Source: Candidatus Rokuibacteriota bacterium (GTDB taxonomy: Bacteria > Methylomirabilota > Methylomirabilia > Rokubacteriales > CSP1-6). From it: 6,194 bases of DNA. This document shows positions 6,114 to 6,194 of this stretch, in pieces. The stretch lies in the NCBI GenBank assembly GCA_016201575.1, contig JACQCN010000208.1, positions 1 to 6,194 of the forward strand. Reading direction: 5' to 3'. Below the pieces are notes generated by a model that searched no databases, had not been told where the DNA came from, and saw only the letters and a program-made list of their open reading frames with translations. How positions within the stretch are numbered: the first letter of the stretch is position 1; each line of letters begins with the position of its first letter. The position numbers and the translations under genes were made by a program.

Positions 6114-6194
6114 GTCCCCGCCCGTGACCGAATTGACAAGCCAGAACCCGGCCCCGTACGATGATCCTGCAACGGCCGCAGCGATCCGCCGGCA
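6114..6194 (+). other. Region downstream of aroB, no identifiable gene
   Basis: These 81 bases run to the window edge. GC content falls to about half around 6124-6170, against about 70% in the genes. Two short frames remain open to the edge: GTG at 6124 (VTELTSQNPAPYDDPATAAA...) and ATG at 6161 (MILQRPQRSAG...). Neither has a Shine-Dalgarno or a recognisable domain, so neither is called as a gene. The first has only about 70% G/C in third positions, below the neighbouring genes, and it overlaps the promoter candidate. Confidence 0.5.
6133..6162 (+). promoter_or_regulatory. Sigma70-like promoter candidate downstream of aroB
   Basis: A perfect -35 box TTGACA (6133-6138) is followed by an 18-base spacer and a -10-like TACGAT (6157-6162; 5 of 6 to TATAAT would need two changes, so it matches 4 of 6). 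It lies in a local drop of GC content directly after the aroB stop. Transcription would start near 6169 and serve a gene beyond the window. The evidence is motif match and position only. Confidence 0.42.

Noticed and set aside
6096..6122. Inverted repeat GGCGGG/CCCGCC around the aroB stop as a terminator
   Set aside because: The stem is only 6 bp with a 15-base loop and no T-run follows; such matches are expected by chance at this GC content.
1..6194. CRISPR arrays, tRNA/rRNA genes, insertion sequences, toxin-antitoxin or phage genes
   Set aside because: No direct-repeat array, RNA-like structure, transposase or integrase sequence, or abrupt compositional island was seen. Almost every base belongs to pil or aro genes.

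Overview
The window is about 70% GC, with strong G/C preference at third codon positions. All genes lie on the + strand and are tightly packed. It reads as ordinary chromosomal DNA of a GC-rich, diderm, type IV-piliated bacterium. The sequence alone does not fix the phylum. A deltaproteobacterial, Methylomirabilota/Rokubacteria-like or similar lineage would fit, but that is inference from gene order, GC content and protein style.

Layout: positions 2-3796 hold the distal part of a type IV pilus alignment/secretin operon. It consists of the C-terminal part of pilN (cut by the window edge), pilO, the lipoprotein gene pilP (GTG start) and the outer-membrane secretin gene pilQ. Junctions are nearly gapless: 2 bp between pilN and pilO, and 4-bp start/stop overlaps (GTGA and ATGA) at pilO/pilP and pilP/pilQ. 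Six bases after pilQ comes aroC (chorismate synthase), and 31 bases later aroB (3-dehydroquinate synthase). The last 81 bases hold no gene I can name. They contain a sigma70-like promoter candidate, TTGACA-N18-TACGAT, probably serving whatever lies beyond the window.

Function: PilN and PilO form the inner-membrane/periplasmic alignment ring. PilP is a lipoprotein that links this ring to PilQ, and PilQ is the outer-membrane channel through which the pilus passes. AroB makes the first carbocycle of the shikimate pathway (3-dehydroquinate) and AroC makes its end product (chorismate). They have no direct role in piliation, but the linkage of pilMNOPQ to aro genes is an old and widespread arrangement. 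Here aroC occupies the place between pilQ and aroB where gammaproteobacteria usually carry aroK.

I found no undescribed system. The points worth a second look are the non-canonical insertions in PilQ (a long Ala/Lys/Pro linker, a charged helical segment between N0 and N1, a proline-rich loop in N1, and a long Gly/Asn/Pro-rich segment in the secretin domain), the pilQ-aroC-aroB order, and the promoter candidate at the right end.
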